64,000 nucleotides of DNA, from NCBI GenBank assembly GCA_050949175.1, contig JBMNFG010000010.1, positions 124,001-188,000 on the forward strand, read 5' to 3'. Shown piece after piece: positions 42,037 through 50,755 of this stretch (the stretch's first letter is position 1; each line of letters starts with the position of its first letter). A program made the translations under genes and the position numbers. Source of the DNA: UBA4971 sp900019985 (GTDB lineage: Bacteria; Bacillota; SHA-98; UBA4971). The notes beneath the pieces were generated by a model. That model was given only the letters and a program-made list of their open reading frames with translations, was not told the origin of the DNA and did no database searches.

Positions 42037-43209
42037 TTAGTTGTCTGCTTGATCCTGAGAATCGTCCGCTCCTTCTTCCGACTGCTCCTGAGATTCACGG
42101 GATTGCTCCTGCTCTTCTAACAGGGCACGAACTTCTTCAATCCTAGCCTGCTGCTCCTTAACATCTTCCTCAGTACCTACAGTCCTTATGAGAGACTCGA
42201 GACGTACTTGAAGTAAGATGTCAGTCTCACCGTACTCGGCAGCCATTTTGAACTCTTCCACAGCAAGCTCATTGGACCCATGCTCTCTGTATGCCACTCC
42301 CAGGAGAACTCTGGTATACGGATCTTCCGGACGCAAGGCGACAGCTTCTTTAAGGGCTGAGATAGCACTCTCCATGTCTTCATTAAGTGTGTGGGCTTGT
42401 GCCAGGCCTATGTGCAAAAAGGCGTTGTCCGGATCCAGCTCTATGGCTGACTCATAGTCTAAAACAGCTCCTTCGTAGTCTCCTTCTTGGAGCTTTACCA
42501 AAGCGTTTAATTCAGGGTCCAGTATCCTGATGTCTGCTTCGTTGCGGAGGTCTTCAAGCCACATAATCAAAGCATTTTCTTTAGCTTGTGCCAGCAGTCT
42601 TGCCTCCAGTTCGGCCCGCGCCTCCTCAAACTCTTCACCTTCGGCAGGGTTTCCTGTTTCATCGGTATAAGCTTGTTTGATCTCATCTTCAGATACGGTG
42701 ACGCCTTCTTGAACCCGGTCGAACAGCTTTTCGATCATTAAACGGTCTTTTATCAGATCTTTAAACTGATCCTCAGTCATGAAGCTCCCGGCCAGAGCCA
42801 GCTGGAACTCTTCCTTGCTCGGGAAGGCTTCCTGCTGGCGTTTAAACTCTTCCTCAACCTCTTTTGATGAAACACGGATCTTAGCTTTTTCCATAGCTTC
42901 TGTTATTAAGAGGGTAGTAATATACTGATCAAAAACAGCTGCGCGTATAGGGCCGATAGTCTCAGGAAGGACTCTTCCGGTGTACTGGTACTCAGAAAGA
43001 ACAGCATTTGTATACCCTTGTTCAAATGCTGCTCTTGTTATAGCTCTTCCGTTAACAGTAGCCATGATTTCACCGGCTTGAGTCGGGTTTGTGACGATAA
43101 CCGTCCCTGTATAAAGCAACCCTCCTACGAAGGTAATCGCCAGCACTATCACTAAAATCTTTGTAAGTTTCGAACCTTTTTTTCCACGAAAGCCCCTGAA
43201 CAAGGGCAT
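42037..43209 (-). CDS. Membrane-anchored SurA N-domain protein with TPR repeats
   Basis: 390 residues. A membrane segment (about 17-38) is followed by a SurA/PrsA-type N-terminal chaperone domain (about 48-185: MATVNGRAITRAAFEQGY, FDQYITTLLITEAMEKAKI). No PpiC isomerase domain follows; instead come at least three TPR units (about 200-330, with GDYEGAVLDYESAIELDPDNA and MESAISALKEAVALRPEDP), then a Glu/Gln-rich coiled tail. This points to an extracytoplasmic holdase or assembly factor, not an isomerase. It has its own promoter and is followed directly by hisS. Function unassigned; not a lipoprotein. Confidence 0.8.
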   Translation of the reverse strand: MPLFRGFRGKKGSKLTKILVIVLAITFVGGLLYTGTVIVTNPTQAGEIMATVNGRAITRAAFEQGYTNAVLSEYQYTGRVLPETIGPIRAAVFDQYITTLLITEAMEKAKIRVSSKEVEEEFKRQQEAFPSKEEFQLALAGSFMTEDQFKDLIKDRLMIEKLFDRVQEGVTVSEDEIKQAYTDETGNPAEGEEFEEARAELEARLLAQAKENALIMWLEDLRNEADIRILDPELNALVKLQEGDYEGAVLDYESAIELDPDNAFLHIGLAQAHTLNEDMESAISALKEAVALRPEDPYTRVLLGVAYREHGSNELAVEEFKMAAEYGETDILLQVRLESLIRTVGTEEDVKEQQARIEEVRALLEEQEQSRESQEQSEEGADDSQDQADN

Positions 43210-43237
43210 CTCCTCCCATCTTAAACGCTATGTTGTG

Positions 43238-43267
43238 AGTCTATCGCACACTCTGCCCGGTTGTCAA
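43238..43267 (-). promoter_or_regulatory. Sigma-A-type promoter before the SurA-TPR/hisS/aspS genes
   Basis: Minus strand TTGACA (267-262), 18 bases, TAGACT (243-238), about 30 bases before the start codon at 43209. The -35 overlaps the stop codon of the MBL hydrolase gene. The -10 matches 4 of 6. Confidence 0.5.
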
Positions 43268-43890
43268 CGGCTAAGGCACATGCGCTCCCTGCCTATAGTC
43301 GAAGGAGGGCCATGTCCCGGATAGACGCATGTTTCATCAGGAAGGGCAAGGAGCTTTCCTTCTATGGATTTGATAAGCTCATCATAGGACCCTCCGGGAA
43401 AATCAGTCCGCCCAATCCCTCCTTGTGCAAAAATTGTATCTCCTGTGAAAACTATCCCTTCCCCAAGGAGAGATATGCTACCGGGAGTGTGTCCCGGAGT
43501 GTGCAAAACTTCAAGACAAATGCTGCCTGCATATACCTTGTCTCCCTCGACAAGGAGTATATCTGCACCAGGACTCGCCTTTCCCATGGCCAGACGGCCT
43601 AATGCCCTCGTAAGGTTCAAAGTAGGATCCAACAGTGAAGGCGCGTCCTGAGTTCCTATGGCAATCAGTGCCCCCGTGGCTTCTGCCAACGGTCTGTTTG
43701 CACCTATATGGTCTATATGTCCATGGGTATTCACAATCATCCTGCATGTTAAACCCGATGCCTTCAATTCCTTCAGTATCAGATCCGCCTGATCCCCCGG
43801 ATCAATGACTACAGCTTCTTTAGCCGATTCACATCCGACGATATAGCAATTGGTCCCCAAAGGACCTACACATAGGCTCTTTAATACCAT
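43264..43890 (-). CDS. MBL-fold metallo-hydrolase (glyoxalase II-like)
   Basis: 208 residues with the metallo-beta-lactamase motifs: VNTHGHIDHIGANRPLAE near 55 (HxHxDH), LHTPGHTPGSISLLG near 132, FTGDTIFAQGGIGRTDFPGG near 150 and a final CVYPGHGP near 192. It belongs to the YqgX-like group that sits near dtd and relA in many Firmicutes. The physiological substrate is unknown; thioester hydrolysis like glyoxalase II is the usual guess. It lies 54 bases after dtd. Confidence 0.9.
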   Translation of the reverse strand: MVLKSLCVGPLGTNCYIVGCESAKEAVVIDPGDQADLILKELKASGLTCRMIVNTHGHIDHIGANRPLAEATGALIAIGTQDAPSLLDPTLNLTRALGRLAMGKASPGADILLVEGDKVYAGSICLEVLHTPGHTPGSISLLGEGIVFTGDTIFAQGGIGRTDFPGGSYDELIKSIEGKLLALPDETCVYPGHGPPSTIGRERMCLSR

Positions 43891-43944
43891 TAATGAAGTA
43901 ACCCCTCTCCTCAGTTTTTCATACTGACTTGATCAGCAAGTCAA

Positions 43945-44394
43945 CTAAAACAGCTTGTCACTGTCAAGCAATATGGTAACCGGACCGTCATTTTCCACAG
44001 ATACAGTCATCATTGCCTGGAACCTTCCGGTTTCCACTGAGAGGCCGGTTTCTTGCAGTTTTTCTATGAATTCTTCATACATTCTTACAGCTTTCTCCGG
44101 TGGTGCGGCACGAATGAAGCTGGGCCGCCTGCCTCTGCGGCAGTCGCCCCATAAGGTGAATTGGGAAACTACGAGTATATCTAAGCCCAGTTGCAATGCG
44201 GAAAGATTCATCTTGCCTTCATCATCTTCGAAGACTCGCAGGTTTGCCACTTTATCCACGACATAGTTCAAATCATCAGAAGTATCGTCTTCACCGACCC
44301 CCAGGAACACTACAAGTCCCGGACCGATCTTGCCGACTACCTCATCTCCTACTGTAACTCTGGCTGATCTCACTCTCTGAACTACTGCTCTCAT
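43945..44394 (-). CDS. dtd: D-aminoacyl-tRNA deacylase
   Basis: Frees tRNAs mischarged with D-amino acids or glycine. 149 residues from ATG 44394. N-terminal MRAVVQRVRSARVTVG, the catalytic segment LVVSQFTLWGDCRRGRRPSF near 80 (SQFTL motif) and C-terminal SVENDGPVTILLDS, which holds the cross-subunit Gly/Pro-type motif, here NDGPVT. It follows relA by about 30 bases. relA-dtd is a conserved Firmicutes pair. Confidence 0.97.
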   Translation of the reverse strand: MRAVVQRVRSARVTVGDEVVGKIGPGLVVFLGVGEDDTSDDLNYVVDKVANLRVFEDDEGKMNLSALQLGLDILVVSQFTLWGDCRRGRRPSFIRAAPPEKAVRMYEEFIEKLQETGLSVETGRFQAMMTVSVENDGPVTILLDSDKLF

Positions 44395-44427
44395 CAATAC
44401 CTCACTCTTTCATATTTGAGACAGAGC

Positions 44428-46617
44428 TCAAACTGACGCTGATTTTCCGGACTGCAAGCCGATCTGCTGCGCTCTGCGTACAGCTGTTACTCCTTTGACG
44501 CGTTTGACTCTCTCTATGACAGAGTTCAAATGGTCTGAACTTGTTATTTCTACAAGCATGTTAACAACAGCCATGTGATCCTTGTCCGTATGAGCATTTA
44601 CAGCAGTTATGTTTACGCTAAGCCCTGTAACAGCGTTCATGATATTTGTCAGAAGCGCAACTCTGTCTATAGCCTCGATCTCCAGCTCAACAGGGTAAGA
44701 GTTCTCCCGGCCGAATACCCATTCCACATCTATACAGCGTTCAGGAGACGTCCTTAACCAGGCGATATTCGGGCAATCCCGCCTGTGAACCGAAATCCCT
44801 TTACCTCTGGTTATATAACCTACAATCTCATCTCCGGGAACAGGGTTGCAGCATCTGGCCATCCTGGCCAGGACATTATCTGCACCTTTGACTATAATGA
44901 TCCCCTGGGCGGTTTCACGTCCTCGTCTCTGAGGCAGCTGAGGCAGGTCTTTTTCTTCTTTCTGTTTCTCAGGCCTTTCAGGAGCAAGCCGCCCGATTAC
45001 AAGGGCAGCTGAGATCCTGTTGTCTCCCACAGAAGCAAGAAGATCATCGGGATCTTGAAATCCCAGACGACTTGCAGCAACCTGAAGCTTATCTTCCTTG
45101 AGGTTTTCATGAACCTCCATACCTTGGCGCCGCAGCTCTTTTTCCAGGAGATCACGCCCTCTGGGTACAGATTCGCTGCGCCGAACTTCTCTGGCCCACT
45201 GACGTATCTTGCTTCTGGCTTTCGATGTCTTGACAAAAGCCAGCCAGTCCAGGCTCGGACCGGTTTCTCCTTTCGATGTTATGATTTCTACAATATCGCC
45301 GTTGGCAAGCTGATAATCCAACGGCGTCATTTTCCCGTTAACCCTTGAACCTATGCACCTGTGTCCTATGTCTGTATGCACGCTGTAGGCGAAATCTACG
45401 GGAGTGGATCCTGCAGGCAAGCTCTTAACATCGCCTTTTGGTGTAAACACATAAACCTCGTCCTTGAAGAGCTCGATTTTCAGCGTCTCCATGAAGTCAT
45501 GGACGTCTTTCATGTCTCTCTGCCATTCCAGCAGCTGTCTCAGCCATGAAAGCTTCTCTTCAAATTCGTTTATGGCTTGAGTGCCTTCCTTGTACCTCCA
45601 GTGGGCTGCTATGCCGTATTCGGCTGTTCGATGCATCTCCCAGGTTCGAATCTGGATTTCCAGAGGCTCTCCCCTGGGCCCTATCACTGCAGTATGAAGC
45701 GATTGATACATGTTGGACTTGGGCATCGCTATATAGTCTTTGAATCTGCCGGGAATCGGCTTCCACAGGGAATGCACGATGCCGAGGGCCGCATAGCAGT
45801 CCCTTACCGTATTGACGATGATCCGGACTGCGATTAAGTCGTAGATTTCATCAAAGGTCTTGCCTCTAATCCGCATCTTCTCATAGATGCTGTAAAAGTG
45901 CTTTGCCCTTCCCTGCAACTCACAAGGGATATTGTTCTCGTCAAGGTTTTTCTTGAGTATGGCTTTGGCTTCCTCAATGATAACTTCCCGCTCTTTACGC
46001 TTTCTTGCAACCTTGTCTACAAGCTTGTAGTATTCACCTGGTTCCAGGTACCTCAAAGCAAGGTCCTCAAGCTCCCACTTGATCCTCCACATTCCGAGCC
46101 TGTGGGCAAGGGGTGCATAAATCTCCAAAGTCTCCCTGGCGATCCTTGCCTGGCGATTCCAGGGAAGGTGTCCCAGGGTTCGCATGTTGTGGAGCCTGTC
46201 AGCCAGCTTAATGAGGACTACTCGAATATCTTGAGCCATGGCGAGAAACATCTTCCTGAGGTTCTCAGCTTGCTGCTCTTCCCTGGACATCAGAGGGACT
46301 CTGCCGAGTTTTGTGACCCCGTCAACCAAAAGGCCGATCTCGTCTCCGAATGTAGCCTGAACCTCCGAAAGGGTTGCGTCTGTATCTTCAATCACATCAT
46401 GAAGCAATCCGGCGGCAATGGTGGCAACGTCCATTTCCAGTTCGGCGAGGATAAGGGCAACCTCAAGTGGGTGAAAGATATACCAATCCCCTGAATCACG
46501 GCGTTGTCCTGCATGTGCACGTGAAGCAAAGTCGTAAGCCTGCATCACAATGTCAACAGGGGCTGAAGGAGCGTATTGCTTTATCCTGTCAAGTAGATCC
46601 TCGACTGTTACTCCCAT
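44428..46617 (-). CDS. relA: Bifunctional (p)ppGpp synthase/hydrolase (Rel)
   Basis: 729 residues from ATG 46617 (GGTGG 5 bases upstream; a GTG three codons earlier is less likely). HD hydrolase domain with LLHDVIEDTDAT near 70, synthetase domain with RFKDYIAMPKSNMYQSLHT near 300, TGS domain with VYVFTPKGDVKSLPAGSTPVDFAYSVHT near 400 (in parts), a zinc-finger region with ARCCNPVPGDEIVGYITRGKGISVHRRDCPN near 605 (in parts) and a C-terminal ACT domain. Both enzymatic halves look intact, so it should act as synthase and hydrolase of the stringent response alarmone, which in spore-formers also influences entry into sporulation. Confidence 0.96.
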   Translation of the reverse strand: MGVTVEDLLDRIKQYAPSAPVDIVMQAYDFASRAHAGQRRDSGDWYIFHPLEVALILAELEMDVATIAAGLLHDVIEDTDATLSEVQATFGDEIGLLVDGVTKLGRVPLMSREEQQAENLRKMFLAMAQDIRVVLIKLADRLHNMRTLGHLPWNRQARIARETLEIYAPLAHRLGMWRIKWELEDLALRYLEPGEYYKLVDKVARKRKEREVIIEEAKAILKKNLDENNIPCELQGRAKHFYSIYEKMRIRGKTFDEIYDLIAVRIIVNTVRDCYAALGIVHSLWKPIPGRFKDYIAMPKSNMYQSLHTAVIGPRGEPLEIQIRTWEMHRTAEYGIAAHWRYKEGTQAINEFEEKLSWLRQLLEWQRDMKDVHDFMETLKIELFKDEVYVFTPKGDVKSLPAGSTPVDFAYSVHTDIGHRCIGSRVNGKMTPLDYQLANGDIVEIITSKGETGPSLDWLAFVKTSKARSKIRQWAREVRRSESVPRGRDLLEKELRRQGMEVHENLKEDKLQVAASRLGFQDPDDLLASVGDNRISAALVIGRLAPERPEKQKEEKDLPQLPQRRGRETAQGIIIVKGADNVLARMARCCNPVPGDEIVGYITRGKGISVHRRDCPNIAWLRTSPERCIDVEWVFGRENSYPVELEIEAIDRVALLTNIMNAVTGLSVNITAVNAHTDKDHMAVVNMLVEITSSDHLNSVIERVKRVKGVTAVRRAQQIGLQSGKSASV

Positions 46618-46687
46618 AAATACCACCTATGCCTAAAACCGGGATTTCCCCTTTGACCAACTGGCTTATTCATTTATTATACATTAA

Positions 46688-48427
46688 TCAACCGTGATTT
46701 TCAGCGATTCGCAAACCTTTTATATTGAGTTGCGGACGGATCATTCCATTCCATTCGTTGACCTCAATTGTGTAAACGATGTCAACTTCATTTGCGCGCT
46801 CAGAATAGATCTGTGATGTCAGATGGCCTAAACCAAACCCTATACCGTCATGTGTTTTGCCTGCTTGGGCAAGTACCATCTTTAAATGCTTGCCGTCTGC
46901 CCCAACCCCTCGATACTCCAGGAGTTCGACTCCTGTCGAAAGAAAAAGGGGTGTCGGATTGCCGAAACCGAAAGGTGCCAGCATAGCAATGCCTTTAGCC
47001 ACTTCCAAGTCGATTCTGTCGAGGGTAAGCTCGAGATGGCAGAAGACCTTAGGCAAGAAATCTTCTTCACAGAGGACGCTTCGTCCAACCTCATTTATCG
47101 CTTGACGGAACCTGTCAATACCGTGTCGAGATACGGTAATACCGGCGGCATACTTATGTCCTCCGAAACCAAGAAGAGTGTCAGAGCACTGAGACAGTGC
47201 GCGATACAAATCGAATTCCGGGATACTCCTCCCGGAACCTCTCCCTTCGTCACCGTCAAGGGTTATCAAGAACGCAGGACGGTTGAACTCCTCTACAATT
47301 CTGGATGCCACGATTCCGATTACCCCGGGGTGCCACCCTTCTTTCGCCAGAACCAGGACACAGTCAACAGGCCGGCCGTCACATGTTTTCACCATGGATA
47401 AAGCCTCTTCCAGTGTCTTCATTTCCAGCCTTTGTCTTTCTGAGTTGACACTGTCCAGGAACCTTGCGATAGACATAGCTCTTTGCGGTGAATCAGTTAA
47501 CAGGAGTTCTACACAAAGGGCAGGGTCGCGGATCCTACCTGCCGCATTAAGGCGCGGGGCAAGCACAAACCCTACTGTCCCTGCGGTAATCGTACGGTCC
47601 TTCAGTCCGCAGACTTCAATCAAGCATTGTAACCCGATATTCTCCGTCCGGTTAATCCTTGCCAGTCCCTGCTTGGCAAAGATCCTGTTTTCTCCGACAA
47701 GAGGAGAGACATCGGCGATTGTACCGAGGGCAACAAGGTCGAGAAAACGGTCAGATAGAACGCGGGCTTCCTTTGGACCTTTGAGCGATGTGACAAGAGC
47801 CTGGGACAACTTGTAAGCAACGCCTACACCTGCAAGATCTCGAAATGGGTACTCCTCATCATGGCGTTTAGGGTTGATGACTGCAACTGCAGGCGGGATC
47901 TTCGCTGAAGGTTCATGGTGATCTGTAACAATAACATCCATACCGAGGCTCTGCGCAAGCTGAACCTCGGAAGATGCGGTAATACCGCAATCTACCGTAA
48001 TCAACAGGGATGTACAGTCTTTTGCTATGCTCGCTACCGCCTCTTGGTTTATTCCGTAGCCTTCGTCAACGCGGTCAGGTATATAATAGTCGACATTTGC
48101 ACCGAGGCCCCTAAGAACGTCCACAAGAATGCATATGGACGTGATCCCGTCTACATCATAGTCTCCGTACACAACGATTCTCTCGTTTTCTTCTATCCCA
48201 CGGGATATTCGCTCCACTGCCTTGTCTATATCTTTGAGAAGGTGCGGATCTTCAAGATCCGCAAGATCAGCCCTTAGAAACGCTTCGCCATCCCTTGCAC
48301 TCTTGATCCCTCTTTGAACCATCAAATCCGCCACAATTGAGGGAATGCATAAAGCAGTGCTGATAGTCTTGCTTATTGCCCGAGCTTCTTCAGGCATGTC
48401 TGATAGCTTCCACACACAATCTGTCAA
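46688..48427 (-). CDS. recJ: Single-stranded-DNA-specific exonuclease RecJ
   Basis: 579 residues, the short form without the C-terminal domain of Bacillus RecJ. DHH phosphoesterase motifs: YGDYDVDGITS near 85, VTVDCGIT near 148, VTDHHEPS near 165, DLVALGTIADV near 225, and the DHHA1 motif GFGGHKYAAGITV near 420. TTG start with GGAGG 9 bases upstream. It is encoded just upstream of relA and after the LapA-like gene. Digests 5' ends in RecFOR repair. Confidence 0.95.
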   Translation of the reverse strand: MTDCVWKLSDMPEEARAISKTISTALCIPSIVADLMVQRGIKSARDGEAFLRADLADLEDPHLLKDIDKAVERISRGIEENERIVVYGDYDVDGITSICILVDVLRGLGANVDYYIPDRVDEGYGINQEAVASIAKDCTSLLITVDCGITASSEVQLAQSLGMDVIVTDHHEPSAKIPPAVAVINPKRHDEEYPFRDLAGVGVAYKLSQALVTSLKGPKEARVLSDRFLDLVALGTIADVSPLVGENRIFAKQGLARINRTENIGLQCLIEVCGLKDRTITAGTVGFVLAPRLNAAGRIRDPALCVELLLTDSPQRAMSIARFLDSVNSERQRLEMKTLEEALSMVKTCDGRPVDCVLVLAKEGWHPGVIGIVASRIVEEFNRPAFLITLDGDEGRGSGRSIPEFDLYRALSQCSDTLLGFGGHKYAAGITVSRHGIDRFRQAINEVGRSVLCEEDFLPKVFCHLELTLDRIDLEVAKGIAMLAPFGFGNPTPLFLSTGVELLEYRGVGADGKHLKMVLAQAGKTHDGIGFGLGHLTSQIYSERANEVDIVYTIEVNEWNGMIRPQLNIKGLRIAENHG

Positions 48428-48448
48428 TCTTTCATTCCTCCGGATGTT

Positions 48449-48904
48449 TCAATAATCGCCTTCGTTGTTGCCGTCACTTTGAGGTTCAGGAAGGATTTCC
48501 ATAGCTTGAGTAGCTTCCAGCTCGATCTCAAGGGCTGATACACGCTTTCGTGCTTCCTCAAGCTCAGAAGCCGTAGCCCGGACCTCTTCACTCAGCCTTT
48601 CAACTTCCTTCTGCAGATTCGTATTGTCATCACGTGTCAGATCTAGTTCTCTTGTTGCAGACTCCAACCTGTTTCTACATGCCCTCAGCGAAAGCTTTAG
48701 CCTGATTTCTCTGACGATGGCGAACAAGCCTGCTGCCAATGCACCTGCCGCTGCAGAACCCAAGATTACCAGAGCCAGGGAAATATCTGCAAGCTGCCAG
48801 CTGAAGAACGAAATAGACACCGGCGTAGAGTTTTGGATAGCAAACATCGCCACAATAACAGCAAACGCCAACCCCACTACGGCAATGGCAAGCAATGAGA
48901 TCAT
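48449..48904 (-). CDS. LapA-domain membrane protein with coiled coil
   Basis: 151 residues: two membrane segments (about 3-25 and 40-62) enclosing FAIQNSTPVSISFFSWQLADISL, the DUF1049/LapA signature, followed by a long Glu/Arg-rich coiled coil (about 70-135). In proteobacteria LapA/YciS scaffolds lipopolysaccharide assembly; in Gram-positives its role is unknown, though it is often next to recJ. The annotated ATG touches the AGGAG ribosome site, so a TTG three codons later (48895, 9 bases from that site) may be the real start. Confidence 0.8.
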   Translation of the reverse strand: MISLLAIAVVGLAFAVIVAMFAIQNSTPVSISFFSWQLADISLALVILGSAAAGALAAGLFAIVREIRLKLSLRACRNRLESATRELDLTRDDNTNLQKEVERLSEEVRATASELEEARKRVSALEIELEATQAMEILPEPQSDGNNEGDY

Positions 48905-48982
48905 CTCCTAACTTGAAAGACATGAGCATGGACAAACATACGTTTTGGGGATATTCTGTAAGCGGGCTGTGAAATCCTGCCT

Positions 48983-50755
48983 TCAGCGATTGCTGCCTTT
49001 GGTGCTCTCTCGTCTTCCGGCTCGCACAAGGTTCACCAGAATATCCTTGTCGAATTCGTCCACTATATACAGTTTACCATGGGCCACATCGACAAGGCGA
49101 GAAAGAAAGTCCTTGTTGGGTTGGAGGCCTACACACATAAAAGCTATTTTCCTGTCGGCGATGGCTTTTGCAGCTGTAAGAGCGTCTCTCGCAGGATCAG
49201 CAGTCCAACGGTTCATAGTGGGAATGCCGTCTGTTATCAAGATAAGAAGGACATCTTTTATCCTTTTTGCTTTTATGAACTCCAGGGTATCGGCGATGCC
49301 TGCAGCAAGCGGGGTCAGGCCCTGGGGTTGAATCCTTTTCACCCCTTCTTCAATTGCCTTCTTTGACCTCGTAGACGCAATATGGATCTTGACGTCGCGC
49401 TCTTGAAACGTCAGTACACTGATTTTTACACGGCATGCCATGGTCAAGTGACGTATCAGGTATTTTGCAGCCCGAATCCGTCGCCCTACCATACTCGCAC
49501 TGGCATCGATTAAGAGGCAGATTTCCGGCGGGCTCACCGGGCGGCGTCTGTATACCCGGATGTCCTCCCGCAAGAGCCTAGAGGGAGCATCTTTTTCGAT
49601 TTTACGTCTTACCAGCGAAGCAACGACTGTTTCAGGGACTGCGATACTGTCACACCACTCGCCTTCCCTAAGCGGTCTTAAGGTCTTGGCAATTCTCGGA
49701 GTATCTCCCCTGGCTTTCTTACGGAACTTGCCTTCTTCATGTTGGGGAAACTTCCTGATAATCGGCATCTTCCTGATAATCCGCCTTATTGCTGCTTCGA
49801 TCTCTGAAGCGTAGGAAGTTAGGATGCTCTTTACTTCCTCACCTTTAGGAGTCAGAGAAAACTTGCCCATCTCGCGTCCTATCAGCTGCCAGGAGGTAAG
49901 CCTTTCTATAACCTCGTCAAGATCACCGACATCAGAGCGGATGTCCGGAGGAATATTACCTGTACATGTAAGGCTTTCAAGGAGTTTCGCCATGTTAACC
50001 CTTCCGCCGAACTCCTCTGCCATTGATGCCACTGTATCTATGCGGGACTCCTCGTCGAGAGACTTCCAATCCCTGTCAGCCGGCTGCTTTCCTGTCTCGT
50101 TCAGGTGTGAGTCGAAGATGCTCGAGTATGGCGAAAGATCAGCTTTCCCCTTTCCTTCCAGGTGAGATATTCTCTCTACCTTGCGGATTTCAATCCCTTG
50201 GCAGGCCAGCTCTTCTTCTATGGCGCTTACAATATAGAATACGACTGCGAGACAGTTATCCGGAAACATAGCAGCCAGGTGCACGTGGTTAAAGTGGGCT
50301 TTCCGGAGCGAATACTTCCTTCCGTAATTCAGAGAGCCGCTGACTCTGCCTCCCCCGCTCCCTGTTTGGATATCAATAAGGTCCAGGAGTTCCCCGGCTG
50401 AAGGAAACAAGAATCCCCTTCCATGGTGAAACACAGGATCTCGGAAATACTCGTATACAGCGTGTTTAATGGCTTCTGCGATTCTCCTGTGGTCGACCTC
50501 GGCAATTTCATGGAAAATGTCAATGTGAAGGATCTCGTTCTTCTTTATCCTCGCGTAGAAGGCAGCTCCTGCGTCCTGGTTGATGATAATCTTCACTTCG
50601 CCGGGTTCTTCAGGATAGATAACGTGGACTCTCCTGCTGATTACAGTGGTTTCACCAATTCGGAGGCCTCGCCCCATACGGAATTCAGTCAGCATCGTTT
50701 TGACAAGACGGTGGTGGTCGTACCTTATGGAGGTCAAGTGGCGGTAGGAATTCAT
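48983..50755 (-). CDS. VWA-domain protein, ChlD/CoxE-like partner of the AAA+ ATPase
   Basis: 590 residues. The first 390 residues are not recognised: they include two or more alpha-beta regions, a His-rich stretch near 95-115 and a winged-helix-like segment near 285-315. The C-terminus (about 410-575) is a von Willebrand A domain with an intact metal site: DASAS at 417-421, the Thr in GLTPLAAGI near 475 and the Asp in LITDGIPT near 505. Its ATG overlaps the stop of the ATPase gene (ATGA), so the two are coupled. AAA+/VWA pairs such as BchI/BchD, MoxR/BatA or NorQ/NorD insert metals or remodel proteins; the client here is unknown. Confidence 0.8.
   Translation of the reverse strand: MNSYRHLTSIRYDHHRLVKTMLTEFRMGRGLRIGETTVISRRVHVIYPEEPGEVKIIINQDAGAAFYARIKKNEILHIDIFHEIAEVDHRRIAEAIKHAVYEYFRDPVFHHGRGFLFPSAGELLDLIDIQTGSGGGRVSGSLNYGRKYSLRKAHFNHVHLAAMFPDNCLAVVFYIVSAIEEELACQGIEIRKVERISHLEGKGKADLSPYSSIFDSHLNETGKQPADRDWKSLDEESRIDTVASMAEEFGGRVNMAKLLESLTCTGNIPPDIRSDVGDLDEVIERLTSWQLIGREMGKFSLTPKGEEVKSILTSYASEIEAAIRRIIRKMPIIRKFPQHEEGKFRKKARGDTPRIAKTLRPLREGEWCDSIAVPETVVASLVRRKIEKDAPSRLLREDIRVYRRRPVSPPEICLLIDASASMVGRRIRAAKYLIRHLTMACRVKISVLTFQERDVKIHIASTRSKKAIEEGVKRIQPQGLTPLAAGIADTLEFIKAKRIKDVLLILITDGIPTMNRWTADPARDALTAAKAIADRKIAFMCVGLQPNKDFLSRLVDVAHGKLYIVDEFDKDILVNLVRAGRRESTKGSNR

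Noticed and set aside
43925..43943. TGACTTG-ATCAG-CAAGTCA hairpin after dtd
   Set aside because: Seven pairs followed by A-rich sequence on the minus strand; no T run, so not a terminator, and no other role is supported.
45640..45660. GGTTCGAATCTGG resembling a tRNA T-loop
   Set aside because: It lies inside relA codons and no acceptor, D or anticodon arms can be built around it.
45898..46494. Plus-strand open frame of 198 codons inside relA
   Set aside because: Entirely antisense to the conserved HD and synthetase region of relA, no start context, no recognisable protein features.
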